Below are positions 52,390 to 64,000 of a stretch of 64,000 nucleotides of DNA, piece after piece. Position 1 is the first letter of the stretch. The number at the start of each line of letters is the position of its first letter. The notes under the pieces are model-generated. The model made no database searches and was not told the origin of the DNA. It saw only the letters and a program-made list of their open reading frames with translations. The stretch is from NCBI GenBank assembly GCA_006384855.1, contig VCJN01001349.1:51213-115212 (forward strand), written 5' to 3'. Position numbers and translations under genes: made by a program. Source of the stretch: Tetraselmis striata. Taxonomy: Eukaryota > Chlorophyta > Chlorodendrophyceae > Chlorodendrales > Chlorodendraceae.

Positions 52390-55300
52390 ATGAGCGCGGA
52401 GGTAGCGCCGCTGCAGGGCGCGCTGCCCCGCGTTTTGTCGTTGTCGATCAATGCTGCTCAAAGTGCGACGTGTCCGTCGCCCGCCAGCGCATTGCGCGAT
52501 GACTTGCTCAACTGGATAGACAGGTATGGCCGAAACTCGTAGTATTTACGCCATTGCAGAATCAAAGCAGAACCCCTCACCAGCTTGCATGCTCCTGACT
52601 GTACCCCTGCGGATCTGCTGCGTTTTATCTAGTCTCGAGAAGGCGCTGCTGCGCACAACAGACAGCGGCGCAGAGGTCGACCAGGCTCTCCAAAAACTGG
52701 CCAAGAGCAAGGCGCAGTTCGAGAGCACCGACGCCTTCTCTGTGTTCCTCACGGCTGGTGCGCCGCAGCCCGTTCTGCCTCACGCCGCCTGCCTGGGTAT
52801 CTACGGGGTTAGTGCACCTGATTCTGCTGGGCGGGGACTCTTTGCTGCGCAGGCGCAATCAAGGAGAAGACGGGCGCCCTCATGCTAGACGCCGCACGAG
52901 CGCTGCGGGGGTGCCAAAGCACATCTGGCTCGTGGGAGCAGGTGCGGTGCCGGAGCAATGCTCCGCTGAACATGGCCATCATTATGTGCTAGACGTGTCG
53001 CGGCAGGATGCGGGCTGGGCTGACTGCATGACAAAGCAGTCAGCTTGGGGAAACGGTGGCAGGAGGTGCTTGCAGTGATCGCTGTCTTTGCACCCGCTGA
53101 TACACTTGGCTCGGTTTGGCCATCAGGAGGTTCTGTCCTTGAGGCATACACTCCAGGAAGAGATCTGGCCCAAATTGGAGGCAGCTGAGGACGTGCTGGA
53201 CGACCAGGTACATTCCACAAGGCCATTCTGAGACAGAGGGGCGAAGTGAGTGGGTGGGTGGGGGGGGGGGGGGGGGGTGGGAGTTGTACGTCTATGTGTC
53301 ATTCCGAATGGTTGCATTGCGGCGGGATGTGCCACACTTCTCCTTATGGCTGTTATTGCTCTGTAGGCGGCGGCACTGCAGTCAGGCGAGCTCTCGGGGG
53401 ATGCCGTCAAGCCAGCTATGCATGAGCTGCTGGAGCAGGTGCCCCCCCATCCTCCCCTGCATGCTACTTACATGCGCTGATTGAGCCGCTGCAGATCCGG
53501 GATGGACCTGTGGCGGGCAGCGCGTAACCAGCTCAAAAGGTTAGCTTGACGTCAGTCGTGTGCGGCTGTTCAGATTGGCGTGAGTCTTGGTGGCGGGCGC
53601 CGCGAGGAGCTGGAGAGCCTCAAGTTTGCGGTGAAGAAGGCGTCCTGGCAGGCTAAGGCGGACAGGTAACACGGGTATACCTCTCCCGGGGTCTAGTGAC
53701 ACAGAAAGGGGGGTGTATACTGTACCATTAAATTGCGTTCGCAGATCACAACAATAATGAATTAGTGTGCACCATTGAGTTAGAGGCACCATGCTATGCT
53801 CGTGGTATATTGTGTTAGCTTTCTAGATGCATGTAGTTCTCTCTCTCTCTCTCTCTCTCCGCGGGCGGGGGACGGGGGAGGGGGTCCAACAACAGTACTT
53901 TACAGGCAACCCAAAGAGTGGTTACGGAAGCCCCGGTTGCTGGCGCCAGCCATTGCCACTGCTCAGCCTCGCGCTGGCTGTGACGTCTCATCGGGGCTCC
54001 CTGACTAACTGTTTGGGGGATGGGGGCGGGTGGCCGGCAGGGACAGCCCCAAGTCCAATCACAGGCACAACGCGCGCGTGGCGCTGCTTCACCAGCTGCT
54101 GGCGACACTGGATAAGGACGCCGCCGCGCAGGTGAGCTGCCTCGCAGGCACAGGGTTGGCGCCTCCCTGCGGCAGCGACGTGCGTGAGAGGGCACGTGGC
54201 AGGCTCCCGGACGCCCTGCCTCATGCCGGCTATCGATCGCTGCCTCTGTGGATGAGGCGGCCTCTGGAGACGTCTCTTACGCTGCACTGAGGGTATGGCA
54301 ATGTGTGGGTGCTGATGCGCTACTGAGAACACTGCGCATAAGAGCGCGCCCTGCTTGTCAGAGGTCCAATGCAGACGAAACTATAGCGAAACTATATTGG
54401 GTGTTCTTACAGGTTGCATGCTGGCCCAATTCGAGGCTTGAATAAGGGGTCTTCTAGGTGCGTCGGCACCCGTGCATCAGCTGTGCCGCTGTGCTGAATG
54501 TCGCGCGCGCTTGGGCAGACGCCCAGCGGTCCGGCGGCAACTCTGCAAGTACATCCATTGGAGAGGGTCAACACTTTTGAGTTCAAGGTGGGTGCATCCG
54601 GGCGGCGGTGCTCGCTGGGTCTGACAGAGGGGCGCAGCAGGGGGGGGGGGGGGGGGGGGGGGGGGGGCTGCGGCAGGCACGTGACGCGCTGCGTGTGCCC
54701 CTGCTCGCTCGCAGGCGCCATTGAGCAGGCAAGACTCGGCGTCCGGGCCCGACACGCCTCGCGCGCACTATCATCCGCCCAGCGAGGTGTCCAAGGAGAC
54801 ACAGGTGCGCCGGCGGGCGGGCACCGTACAGCCCCTCACTGCTCCATGCGCCGCCGATGGATGCGCACCGTCCGCAGTCGCTGACGGCTTGCGTGCGTCT
54901 CCTCACTCCCCCCAGGCTTTCCTCGCGCCGGGATACTTGACGTCCCTGCGCTCCCCGGTGCCGGGAACTGTCGCTGCTGAGGTGCGCTCCGCCGGAGCTT
55001 TTCACCGCGCAAGACCTCCCCCCCCCCCCCCCCCCCCCCCCCCATGCCCTCCCGGCGGCTCTCCAAAAGATCTTTGATGTGCCTCATTGGCCGCACCATC
55101 ATGCGGCATGGCTGACATCCCTTGCTGCCGACTGCTCCGTGGCATGGCAGCAGCAGCAGCAGCCGCGTAGCCTATCGCGGTCGCGGTCGCCGTCGCCGTC
55201 GCCATCCCCGCTGAAGCCAAGCCCCCGCAGATACAGCATGCCGGACGCGCTCAGCACCGCTTCGCTTGCAAGCACCCCGGCTGGCCGGCGCGCCCCGTGC

Positions 55301-58300
55301 CGCAACGACTCTTTCCTGAGCACGCCCGGCTCCGTCACCAGCGTGGCGTCCAGCCGGCGGGCGTCGCGCGCGGGCGAGTCGCGCACTACTGACTTCAGTG
55401 AATTCTACGACTACCACCTCATGGGATCGCCCAGCCTGCAGCGCTCTGTGCCGCCCTCGCCCCCGCCCTCGCCCCCGCCAACCGGCAACCTCACGCCGCG
55501 TCGCCCGCCGCCCCCGCCGCTGAGGCGCCGCACCGACTCCCTGTCCAACTGGGTCGAGGACAGCCTGGCAACAGTAGGCTGCGAGGAGCGCGCGGACGGC
55601 GCCGGGAGCCCCAGCCCCTTCTCGGACGCCGACTCCGGCCACCTCAGCCACATCGCCGGCATGACCGACGCCAACCTCTCCGCCATCACGACGCAGCTGG
55701 AGCTCGAGCCCACGTGGCGTAAGCTGCAGGTGGCGGCGCCTGGCAGCGACTTGCCCTCGCGGCCCGTCACGCCGCCCCAGGACGACGAGGCCGCCTCGCT
55801 GCCGCCGGGCACGTCCATGTCCCCGCAGGTAAGCCAAGTACGAGAGCCAACTCGCTGATATAAGACTCCTTAGTGTAGGCCTCAGATTGGGCTGGCATGC
55901 GACCTATAAGAACATTCGGCATAGTCCCAATATAATTTCTTCAGCCTTTGACCCCTGACAGGCGGGGCAGGTCCTTATTCACAGTGTTCTCATTACCCCT
56001 ATATGGCCCCTTAGTAATGTTATAGACCTCAAACTTGGGCCTGCATCCAACCTATAAGATCGTTTGTCGTAGTCTGCTAAGGTTTCGTCCTCAGATGACC
56101 TCTGTCAGGCAGGGCAGCTCCCTATCCGCAGTGTTCTCAATCCCGTGCCAGCACCCATAGCTGCGCGCCGCTATGCTGGCAATCCTCGGCGCTATTGTGT
56201 GAGGTGGCCCGCGCAGCTCCGCCGCCCTGGGGGCTGCCATGCGCCACCCGGCCACGACGGGCCTGGACAAGCTGGGGCGGGCGGCTCCCTTTGGGGCTCC
56301 CTACTTGGGGAGCTGGCGGCAAGGTATAACGGATAGCTCTGCAGTGGCATGGTATGGTGGGCGACAGGCTGCTTTTGGAGGGCGGATGAGACTGCTTTTG
56401 AGACTGCTTATCGGCGATCAGCGCGTGCAACGGCGGCCGGTGTCTGTGGCGACGTCGCAGGGAAGTGAGAGTGTGTACCGCAGTCTCACACCGCAGGCCA
56501 CTCTATGAGATGACCCGGGGTCTCAGGCACTCCGACTCTGCCCGCAACATTTTGTAATTGGGCTCACGACGCACAAAACTGACGAATTGTTTTGCACCAT
56601 TGAGTCCGACATTCCGCCTTACCGTACAAACACAAACGGTCCGCGGTTGAATAACGTTATTGACCCCCCCCCCCCCCCCCCCCCCACCCGCGCGAAGAGG
56701 TAAAATCTGTCGCAACCGATAAATAAGACAGAATCACGAATACATCATGAATGTTCCGACACAACGGTGCAGAAAAATCATTATTCTTCGGCCTCGCTGA
56801 CCGTATTGTATTCTACGGTATGTGCGCAGGAGATACATTCGTTTATGTCTCTCGAAAGTTAAAGCAGTTCTCCCTTCACGAGGGGTCGGAGGCAACAATA
56901 TATATCAAACCCGAGCGTAGTTATGACATCCGAAGCAATCGTTGTTTACTGGCTGCCCCAGGCACTCCCAACGGCCTCGTCTCGGCCCAGGCTGTTGGCG
57001 TGCCGGGGGGGGGGGGGGGGGGGGTCAATGGAGTGGGGGAATGCTGTGCTAGCTGATGCTGGCTGGCACTGCGCGGGGATCAGGTGGACCCGGCTGTGTT
57101 GGAGCGGGCGCCATCCAGCGGCGTGAAGTGCACCGTGATGAAGATGGAGCAGGCGGCGCAGGACCAGCACCGCATGAGCGAGACACTGCGGCACTGGCTG
57201 AAGCGGGGTGCGCCTTGGCCACCCCTTGTCTCCTTCCCCCGCACTCTCCTGCCTACTGCACCTAGGTGCACCTGTCTGGTCTCCACCATTGGCAAGGGAG
57301 GGGGGGCATCGGACCATAGTTTTGGAGCCTTGGTCACTCCCCTTAGGCTCCTCCCCCCCCCACTCTCCTGCCTACTGCACCTGGGCGTACCCATCTGGTC
57401 TCCACCATTCGCAAAGAGGGGAGGGTGAGGGGGCATCGGACAGTGGTTTTGGAGCCTTGGCCACTCTTCCTTCTCCCCCCCCCCCCCCCCCCCCCTGGCC
57501 ACACACTCTCCTGCCTACTGTGCCTGGTTGCACCTGTCTGGTCTCCACCATTGGCAAGGGGGGGTGTGGGGGGGAGGCATCAGACAATGGTTTCGGAGCC
57601 TTTGCCCGGCTTCCTTTTCCCCTACCCGTCACACTCTTGCCTACTGCGTCTGAGCGCACCTGTCAGATCTCTACCACTGGCAAGGGAGGGGGGGGGGATT
57701 GGACAATGGTTTCGGAGCCTTGACCAGTCCTTCTTTCTTCCTCCCCCCTCTCTCTCTTGCCTACTGCGTCTGGGCGCACCTGTCTGATCTCCACCACTGG
57801 CAGAGGGGAGAGCATTGGACAGTGGTTTCGGAGCCTTTGCCTGGCTTCCTTTTCCCCTACCCTCCACACTCTTGCCTACTGCGTCTGAGCGCACCTATCA
57901 GATCTCTACCACTGGCAAGGGAGGAGGGGGGGGGGGGGGTAGTGGACAATGGTTTCGGAGCCTTGACCAGTCCCCCTTTTTTCCTCCCCCCTCTCCTGCC
58001 TGCCTGCTGCGTCTGGGTGCACCTGTCTGATCTCCACCACTGGCAGAGGGGAGAGCATTGGACAGTGGTTTCGGAGCTATGGCCAGGCTTCCTTTTCCCC
58101 TACCCTCTATACTCTTGCCTACTGCGTCTAGGCGCACCTGTCTGATATGCACCACTGGCAAGGGAGGAGGGGGGGGGGGGGGGTATTGGACAATGGTTTC
58201 GGAGCCTTGACCAGTCCCCCTTTTTTCCTCCCCCCTCTCCCTCCTGCCTACTGCGTCTGGGCGCACCTGTCTGATCTCAACCATTGGCAGAGGGGAGAGC

Positions 58301-61300
58301 ATTGGACAGTGGTTTCGGAGCATCCCCCCCCCCCCCCCCCCTTTACTCTCTTGCCTACTGCACCTGAGCGCAATTATCTGATCACCACTGGCAAGGGAGG
58401 GGGAGTATTGGACAATAGTTTCGGAGCTTTGGCCACTCCCCCTCCCCCCCCTTCCCCCCACATACTCTCCTACCCACTGCGCCTGTGTGCACCTGTGATC
58501 CCCACCATGGTAGAGGGGCCATTGGGAAAATGGTTTCACAGCCTTGGCCAGTCTTTCTTCTCTCCTCCCTTCTACACTCTTGCCTATTACGTCTAGGCGC
58601 ACGTGGCTGGTCTCCGCCATTGGCAAGGCGGAGGGGGGTATTGGACAATGGTTTCGGAGCCTTGACCAGTCCCCCTTTTTTCCTTCCCCCTCACCCTCCT
58701 GCCTACTGCGTCTAGGCGCACCTGTTTGATCTCAACCATTGGCAAAGGGGAGAGGTGGGGCATTGGGCAATGGTTTTGGAGCTTTGGCAACCCCCCTTCT
58801 CTCCGCACTTCGTTTCCCTCCCGCCTACTGCGCCTGTCTGATCTCCACCAATGGCAAAGGGGGGGGGGGGGGGGGGGGGACTGGACAATGGTTTCGGAGC
58901 CAAACGATTGACGCATCCTCGCCGGCGATGTCGATGCCAGAGCCATCAGAGCAGCCGGGCACTGATCGCTACGAGGAGTACTTTGGCGGCGGCACCAGGT
59001 CGCGGTCGCGCACGCCGACGCGGCGGAGCACCATGGCGGATTCCGACATCATCAGCTGCGCCAGCACCCCGAACAAGCTCCGGCCCCATGGGTTGGACTC
59101 CGTGCCGTGGACCCCCCAGGTCCAGCTGCCCCCAGCCTGCCAGCCTCTCCCTTCCCCTACCTGCCCGCCCGGCCATCCAACACGCAGCAGCCTATCCCGC
59201 GGAGCAGTTGCCTTGCGCCCAATGCCACCCAGTTGTCATCTCGGATTTCTTATCTGCGGGCACCGTCGAAGTAGTAGAACACTGCTCTGCCTGCCAGAGA
59301 CCAAATACGGACGAAACTATAGCGGAACTATAGCGAACGTTCTCCTAGGTTGCATGCAAGCCCAATGTCAGGCTTAGAATAAGGGCTCTTGTGAGTGCGG
59401 CGGCACCCGTACTGTACACTACTATGTATACATATAATACACATAGATTTAAGAACACTGTATATATACTGCCATGTACACAGGTGTATACTACTAGCTG
59501 ACCCCCGCTCCACATGTTCGGTCTCCTCATCTCTACTAACCCCCGTCCCTCTCCCTGGGCTTTGTCACAGAGTATCCAGCGCCGCCGCTCCAGCACCAGC
59601 GCCCTCTCTATGCCGACAGGCAGCATGCTATCTGGGCGCACGCCCGCGTCCGCCGCCACCGGCACCCCGCAGGACGTCATCGCCAGCAGCCGCCGCCGGC
59701 AGTCACGCACGCCGCGGGTGCTGGCAAAGAACGAGGAGGTGATGGAGGCGTCCATCCCGATGCTGGTGGACAGCGCGCTGCACGCGGGTGCCATGTCCAC
59801 GCGCCTGGAGTCCCTCCTGGTGAGCGCTCGGCTGCGACACAGGCGGCATCCACCCTGCCAGTACCAAGCCCCCCCCCCCCCCCCCCTTACCCCCCCCCCA
59901 AAAGGGGGCCCGGTCACACGTGCACTACGGGTGCCCAGACGGGAATGAGAACACTACCCTGAAATTTAATACGGTTCGTGGGGTCGAAAGATAAGAAATT
60001 CTTATGAACCTTCGCGTCGGAATATTTGTGATTTATTCTGAATTATATCTGTTTCAATCGTTTTTCCCCTCTTCGCGGGGGGGGGGGGGGGGGGGGTCAA
60101 AAAACAGTATTCATGCGCGGACGGTTTGTGTTTGCACGGTATAAGTAAGACCCTGTCCTGCCTGCCAGAGGTCAAACGTACAAAAACCTATAGTGGAATT
60201 ATAGCGAATGTTCCTGTTGGCTCCCTGCAATCCCAATTTGAGGCGTATTATGAGGGTTCTTATTATTAGGTGCGTTGGCACCCGTCTTGGCATTGCATTA
60301 ACGATCTCACGGTGACGACCGTCAACCATCCGGCCCTTGCCCTTGATGTCGGCTCGCCTAAGCTCGTAGGTTTCGGTCAACTCGATAAACGTGTGCCCAT
60401 TGTTGAGGGCATGCCGCCGGACGCCGCGGGTCGTTGGGTCAATGGCGGTGTTCCGCATCTCGGCTCGAGTGACGGAAAGCGCATCCGCAACGACTCGTAT
60501 GATACCTTCTGCGCAAAGGCGCTGTGCGTTGTCGCGGTCCTGGGACACGTGGCGCAGCTTGTCAGCGGGACGAGCCGGAACATGCGGAGGTCTGTTCTCT
60601 GGTCCGATTGTTGGGACACGTGCGGCGAATTGAAGTGTGCAGCCAAATTGCGGGCGGTAGGCGCGGGGCAAGCGCCCACACGTCGGTGACATGTTACACT
60701 CGAGTTGATGCTTTTGTAGCGGAAAACAAAACCGCCGGTCCCAACAACTGAATACACATGGAGTCACAGCATATTGTCGTTTTTTTACCTCCGCCTGCCC
60801 CGCAACGAGAGGAAAACTGTGCTTGTATTGAAATGCACAAGAATAAATCACGAATACGCCACGGATCTTCCGACTCGATGCCGCAGAACAGTTCATTGTT
60901 TTCCAGCAGACCCATGAACGCAATCAAATGTCATGGGTATTGTGCTGAATTTATTTCCTACCAAGCCGGCGCGTTGTTTGCATCACGAGGAACCACGATG
61001 CAGTATTTACTAAGCGGCTTTCGTCGCCAAGATCGCACAGCGTAGCCGTCGCTCTGTCGTGACCCGAGGCTCCGTGAAGCCCATTGGGCCGCTAGCTTTG
61101 TGAGAGCCGTGTGGTCGCGCTGCGCCCGAGCACCTGGCCGCCCCGCCCGCAATGCCCCGCGCAGGTGCTGGCCAAGATCTGCTGGCCGCCGGAACTGGAG
61201 CCCGCGGAGCTCGACTGCTGCGACGACGCCTCCAAGCGCTTCGTGGCGCGCTGCGACCTGCTGGCCAGCACGGGGCAGCTGCCGGCGCTGGTGCAGCTGC

Positions 61301-63938
61301 TGGCGCTGGAGGATGAGGACGAAGACGACATGCGGGTGGTGAGACAGACCCGCCGCCCAGCTCCGCATGCGCCCCCCCCCCCCCCCCCCCCCCCCCCCCG
61401 GCTGCCATCATACGGCACCTGGCGCAAGCAATGAACCATAAATTAAAGTGTCCCGCATGGACTCATTTGCTCCTGTGGTCTCAATGACTACCGAAGCACA
61501 TGCACATAGGCGGGGAGCAAGCGGTGACCTGGGACTTTCAGACGTGTCTATTGGCTTGTTCTGACTATTCAGTTCGATGAAAATGTCAATTGAATTGTTG
61601 AATCATCGTCCTCGTCATTTACATGCGGTATAATCACGATTTGGGCCAACGGGATTAATTCCCCCCCCCCCCCCCCGGCCCCCTCCACGATACTTATCTG
61701 GAAAGATATCAGAATACACCACCAATACATCCCCGAATCTCCGACTCAAGGCTGCAAACCAGTTCAGAAACATCAGGCATCAGCGCGGTCAAGCTCACCG
61801 GCTGCACTGTGAGGGGGCACTGCTTGGGGACCGGGGCGCCCGCGACCAACTCCTGCCCCTGCCGACACGCCACCCACAGGCGGCGTGCCGCACCATCACG
61901 GGCGCCGCGACCTCGGAGATAGCCTGCGAGCTCGTCATCGAGGCCGGCGCCCCCGAGCTGCTGGTCAACATGCTGTGCACCTCCTGCAACCTGGAGCTGT
62001 TGGAGGCGGCGGTGGTGGCGCTGCTGCAGGTGCCGGCGCCCTCCTTGCTCCCCCCCCCCCCCCCCCCCCGCCTCCCTTCCACCAAAAGATGCGCTTGACC
62101 GCCATCCCTGTGTTTTAAACACTACAGTCCGCCTGACGCAATGCCAATAACCACCCGTACTTTAAATCCACTCGTATGTTATCTTTGATGACGCCGCGCC
62201 ATAATAATATTGGTACCAATAGCGGTACTGGTAATCATATAGTCGTATTGGTACGCTTGCCAAATATCGCAGTTCCTGGTAGCACGGGTGCCCATAGTAT
62301 GACAAGCCTCAAATTCGGCTTGCATGCAACATATATGGAAAGATTTCACGGCCTCTTAATATCGACGGAGCCGGAGCGGGGCTGCTTGAAAAATGCCATA
62401 TTGCTGTGCAAAGCGCTTACAGTCTACACAAACTGTCACAATCCAGTACAGCGGTCGCTACGTTGACACTGCCCATCCCGCACTGTATTACTACTGCATT
62501 ACTACGTCTTGACCACCCTCCCCATATGCGCACCGAGGCATCAACGTCAGCGTCACCATCACCGTACTATACTGGTACCCGGGTACTGGTAACCGGAGCG
62601 GGGACTTTTTTGATTTAATCAAATAAGGTTATCCTATTACAGGCACCGGTTCGACCGGCATTTGCACAGATTTTTTGACATTTAAAATTTGTTAGAACTG
62701 ATCCAAGTTTTGGTCTTGACAAGCCGTCTTTTATACCCGGCATCAAGGAAGGGCCGCCCCCTGACCAACCCGGATGGGTCCGTCAATTAATGCGCGTTCG
62801 GCGGGGCCTCTGTACACGCCACATTGCCATGTTGCACTACACAGGTACCAATATCGACTCGGCCATGTCTTGGGGTTACCTGGTTGGCGCATAAGCTGTT
62901 CGGAGGCTACACAGCCGGCTACAGGAGTACACAATCAAACACCCGCTACATGCCCGCGGCACACACAAACACAAAGCGAAATAAGTCAGCAAACGAAAAG
63001 CGCCGGGATCGCCCGCCACACGGGCGCGTAAGATTACAACAACGCCTCTGCCCCGCTGCCCGGAGGGCCGGCGGGGGGGCGGGGTAGGGGCAAGGGGGGG
63101 CGACGGGGGGGGGGGGGGGGAGGACAACACCAATCTCTCATACATTCGGGACCTAGCCTTCACAGGGTTGCACGCTATGCGCTTTACTTAGTTAGTAACC
63201 CTGTCCGGGTTGGTGCAGCCGGGCAGTAAGTCAGCTGCCCTGTGTAGCATTAAAGACTGAGCAGGCACAAAGTTGAAAGAAACTAAATTTTTTGAATAGC
63301 CCTTCGGGATTAGAACGAGGAAATGGTCTAATGGCTATGCCAGACATACGACTGCAGTTGGCGCGCGAAGTCAAGCACTGGGTCGGCTTCGGTCGGTGGC
63401 CCGGGTCGAACTTTACTTTACCTTTTCCTGCGAATATGAGCCTGCCCTGCCTGCCGGGGTGAAATGCAGGCAAGACTATAGCGGAAGCATAGCGAATGTT
63501 CTTATAGTTGACATGCAAGCCCAATTTGGCGCAAATAAGAATGAGGGTGCCTATTTATTCTTCGGCGCCCGTAGCTACATGCGATCGCGTCGAACTGCAG
63601 ACTAATGACATTTATATTGCCGGCGTCCAACTTGGTAGGACTCTAGCCGCCTCCACGTCCACCTCCGCCCGTGCCACCTGCTCCGCATCAGCTATTACGC
63701 TCATGCCCGCCCCCCCCCCCCTCTCTCCCCTCCCCACCGCCACGCATTCACCGCCTCGTCCATCTGTACCTACTTTCAAACCTCGCCCTCCACCTCCGCC
63801 GCCACGCCGCTCACCGCGCGCCCGTGCTGTTGCCACAGGTGGTCGGCTGCAACGACGAGCGCCTCTTCATCTGCAGCGCCAACTTGGACCTCATCCGCGT
63901 GCTCATCGACCTCATGGAGGCCGCCAAGGACCACCTCG
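52390..63938 (+). CDS. Large multi-exon protein: helical N-terminus, Ser/Arg/Pro-rich middle, ARM-like C-terminus
   Basis: Exons with GT-AG ends and matching phases: 52390-52523, 52633-52757, 52853-52941, 53127-53207, 53367-53438, 53574-53665, 54041-54131, 54203-54292, 54519-54587, 54715-54804, 54916-54981, 55070-55828, 57084-57207, 58941-59119, 59571-59819, 61165-61335, 61880-62029, 63839-63938; it continues past the window. The start MSAEVAPLQ is chosen because upstream frames lack support. Residues up to about 300 are helical (EVDQALQKLAKSKAQFEST; ESLKFAVKKASWQAKAD). The 759-base exon is Ser/Arg/Pro-rich (SRSRSPSPSPSP), likely disordered. The last exons give leucine-rich helices (LPALVQLLALE; CELVIEAGAPELLVNML; LDLIRVLIDLMEAAKDHL) like armadillo repeats. 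I do not recognise the protein; a scaffold role is a guess. A 45-base candidate exon at 53495-53539 holds a stop and is left out. Confidence 0.72.
54345..54475 (+). repeat. Intron repeat family, copy 1
   Basis: About 125 bp running from GTCAGAGGTCCAATGC through ACTATAGCGAAACTATA and TTGCATGC to GCGTCGGCACCCGT. Related copies occur in other introns of the same gene. Confidence 0.75.
54640..54667 (+). repeat. Poly-G tract in an intron
   Basis: Twenty-eight G in a row between two exons. The introns at 55018-55043 and 61372-61399 carry C runs of similar length. Confidence 0.95.
55878..55975 (-). repeat. Intron repeat family, copy 2 (inverted)
   Basis: Starts GCCTCAGATTGGGCTGGCAT and ends near GACAGGCGGGGCAGG; it is the reverse of the family consensus and lacks the GGCACCCGT end. 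Confidence 0.6.
56027..56115 (-). repeat. Intron repeat family, copy 3 (inverted)
   Basis: CCTCAAACTTGGGCCTGCAT through CTGTCAGGCAGGGCAG, in tandem with copy 2. Confidence 0.6.
57230..58905 (+). repeat. Intronic minisatellite, about 14 units of 115-145 bp
   Basis: Each unit contains GCCTACTGCGTCTGGGCGCA or a close variant, then CTGATCTCCACCACTGGCA, a G-rich run, GGACAATGGTTTCGGAGCC and a C-rich run. The array fills the intron between exons ending at 57207 and starting at 58941. Units differ mainly in the length of their G and C runs. Neither strand carries a meaningful protein, although many frames stay open because of the repeat. Confidence 0.93.
59285..59410 (+). repeat. Intron repeat family, copy 4
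   Basis: From CTGCCTGCCAGAGACC through ACTATAGCGGAACTATAGCG to GGCGGCACCCGT; one of the best preserved copies. Confidence 0.78.
60150..60292 (+). repeat. Intron repeat family, copy 5
   Basis: From CCTGCCTGCCAGAGGTC through TATAGTGGAATTATAGCG to GCGTTGGCACCCGT. Confidence 0.75.
62286..62345 (-). repeat. Intron repeat family, copy 6 (inverted, partial)
   Basis: ACGGGTGCCCATAGTATG then AGCCTCAAATTCGGCTTGCA: the right part of the family in reverse. Confidence 0.6.
63440..63580 (+). repeat. Intron repeat family, copy 7
   Basis: From CTGCCCTGCCTGCCGGGG through ACTATAGCGGAAGCATAGCG to TTCGGCGCCCGT, 260 bp before the last exon. Confidence 0.72.
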
Positions 63939-64000
63939 GTGAGCGTGCGGCCGGCGCGAGCCTGAAACCCGCCCCCCCCACTCGCCCCCTTGATTACCCA

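Noticed and set aside
51552..52461. Overlapping 180-195-codon open frames on both strands
   Set aside because: Composition-driven open frames upstream of the large gene, with no motif or splice support.
53495..53539. 45-base candidate exon of the large gene
   Set aside because: It has GT-AG ends and fits the phase but contains TAA; skipping it keeps the frame, so it is probably intronic.
56217..56323. 107-base candidate exon of the large gene
   Set aside because: It has GT-AG ends, but including it breaks the phase between the exons at 55070-55828 and 57084-57207.
60111..60923. A 270-codon minus-strand open frame with DIKGKGRM, resembling the end of a nucleotide cyclase
   Set aside because: Only a few residues fit. 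The frame lies inside an intron, includes a repeat copy, and lacks the cyclase catalytic blocks. Treated as a chance open frame.

Overview
The window looks like nuclear DNA from a eukaryotic microalga, most likely of the green lineage. The reasons are intron-rich GC-rich genes with canonical GT-AG junctions, LTR retrotransposons of both the Ty1/copia and Ty3/gypsy orders, an interstitial CCCTAAA/CCCTAAAA telomere-type tract, a mitochondrial atp1 fragment and a gelsolin/severin-type gene. The species call is inference. Long runs of C or G (15 to 28 bases) occur on both strands throughout.

Layout. 1-3.3 kb: the edge of an unidentified minus-strand gene, poly-C tracts and small dispersed repeats, including a 73-bp element with a KpnI site at its core. 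3.3-9.6 kb: Copia-1, an LTR-bounded Ty1/copia element whose Gag reading frame runs straight into a C5-cytosine DNA methyltransferase, followed by decayed integrase, reverse transcriptase and RNase H. 9.6-14 kb: repeats and a mitochondrial atp1 insertion. 14.0-19.0 kb: Gypsy-1, a deleted chromovirus with clean LTRs and a 4-bp target duplication. 19-21.9 kb: a long decayed minus-strand frame with an RRM-like segment. 22.3-32.5 kb: a plus-strand coiled-coil gene, about ten exons, split in an exon by Gypsy-2 (minus, 23.76-31.95 kb, with a Nudix-like domain ahead of gag). 32.5-44.1 kb: Copia-2, a second methyltransferase-bearing copia copy (minus), itself split inside the methyltransferase by a 7,373-bp CACTG-ended DNA transposon (33,886-41,258) with a 3-bp target duplication. 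44.6-46.4 kb: a decayed MULE transposase. 46.5-50.7 kb: broken gelsolin exons (minus) around an AT-rich block. 52.4-63.9 kb and beyond: a long plus-strand gene of about 18 phase-consistent exons (helical N-terminus, Ser/Arg/Pro-rich middle, ARM-like C-terminus); its introns hold a minisatellite and a private repeat family.

How it works together. The region is a nest of transposons: host gene, then LTR elements, then a DNA transposon and MITEs inside those. The most notable system is the copia family that carries its own cytosine methyltransferase. Two diverged copies in one window keep the domain in the same place with the catalytic PCQPWS-type motif, so the fusion belongs to the family and is not a chance junction. 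Retrotransposon-encoded cytosine methyltransferases have been described in dinoflagellates and a charophyte alga, so the principle has precedent; this lineage and arrangement may not. All reading was by eye. No similarity search, substitution-rate test or splice model was run.
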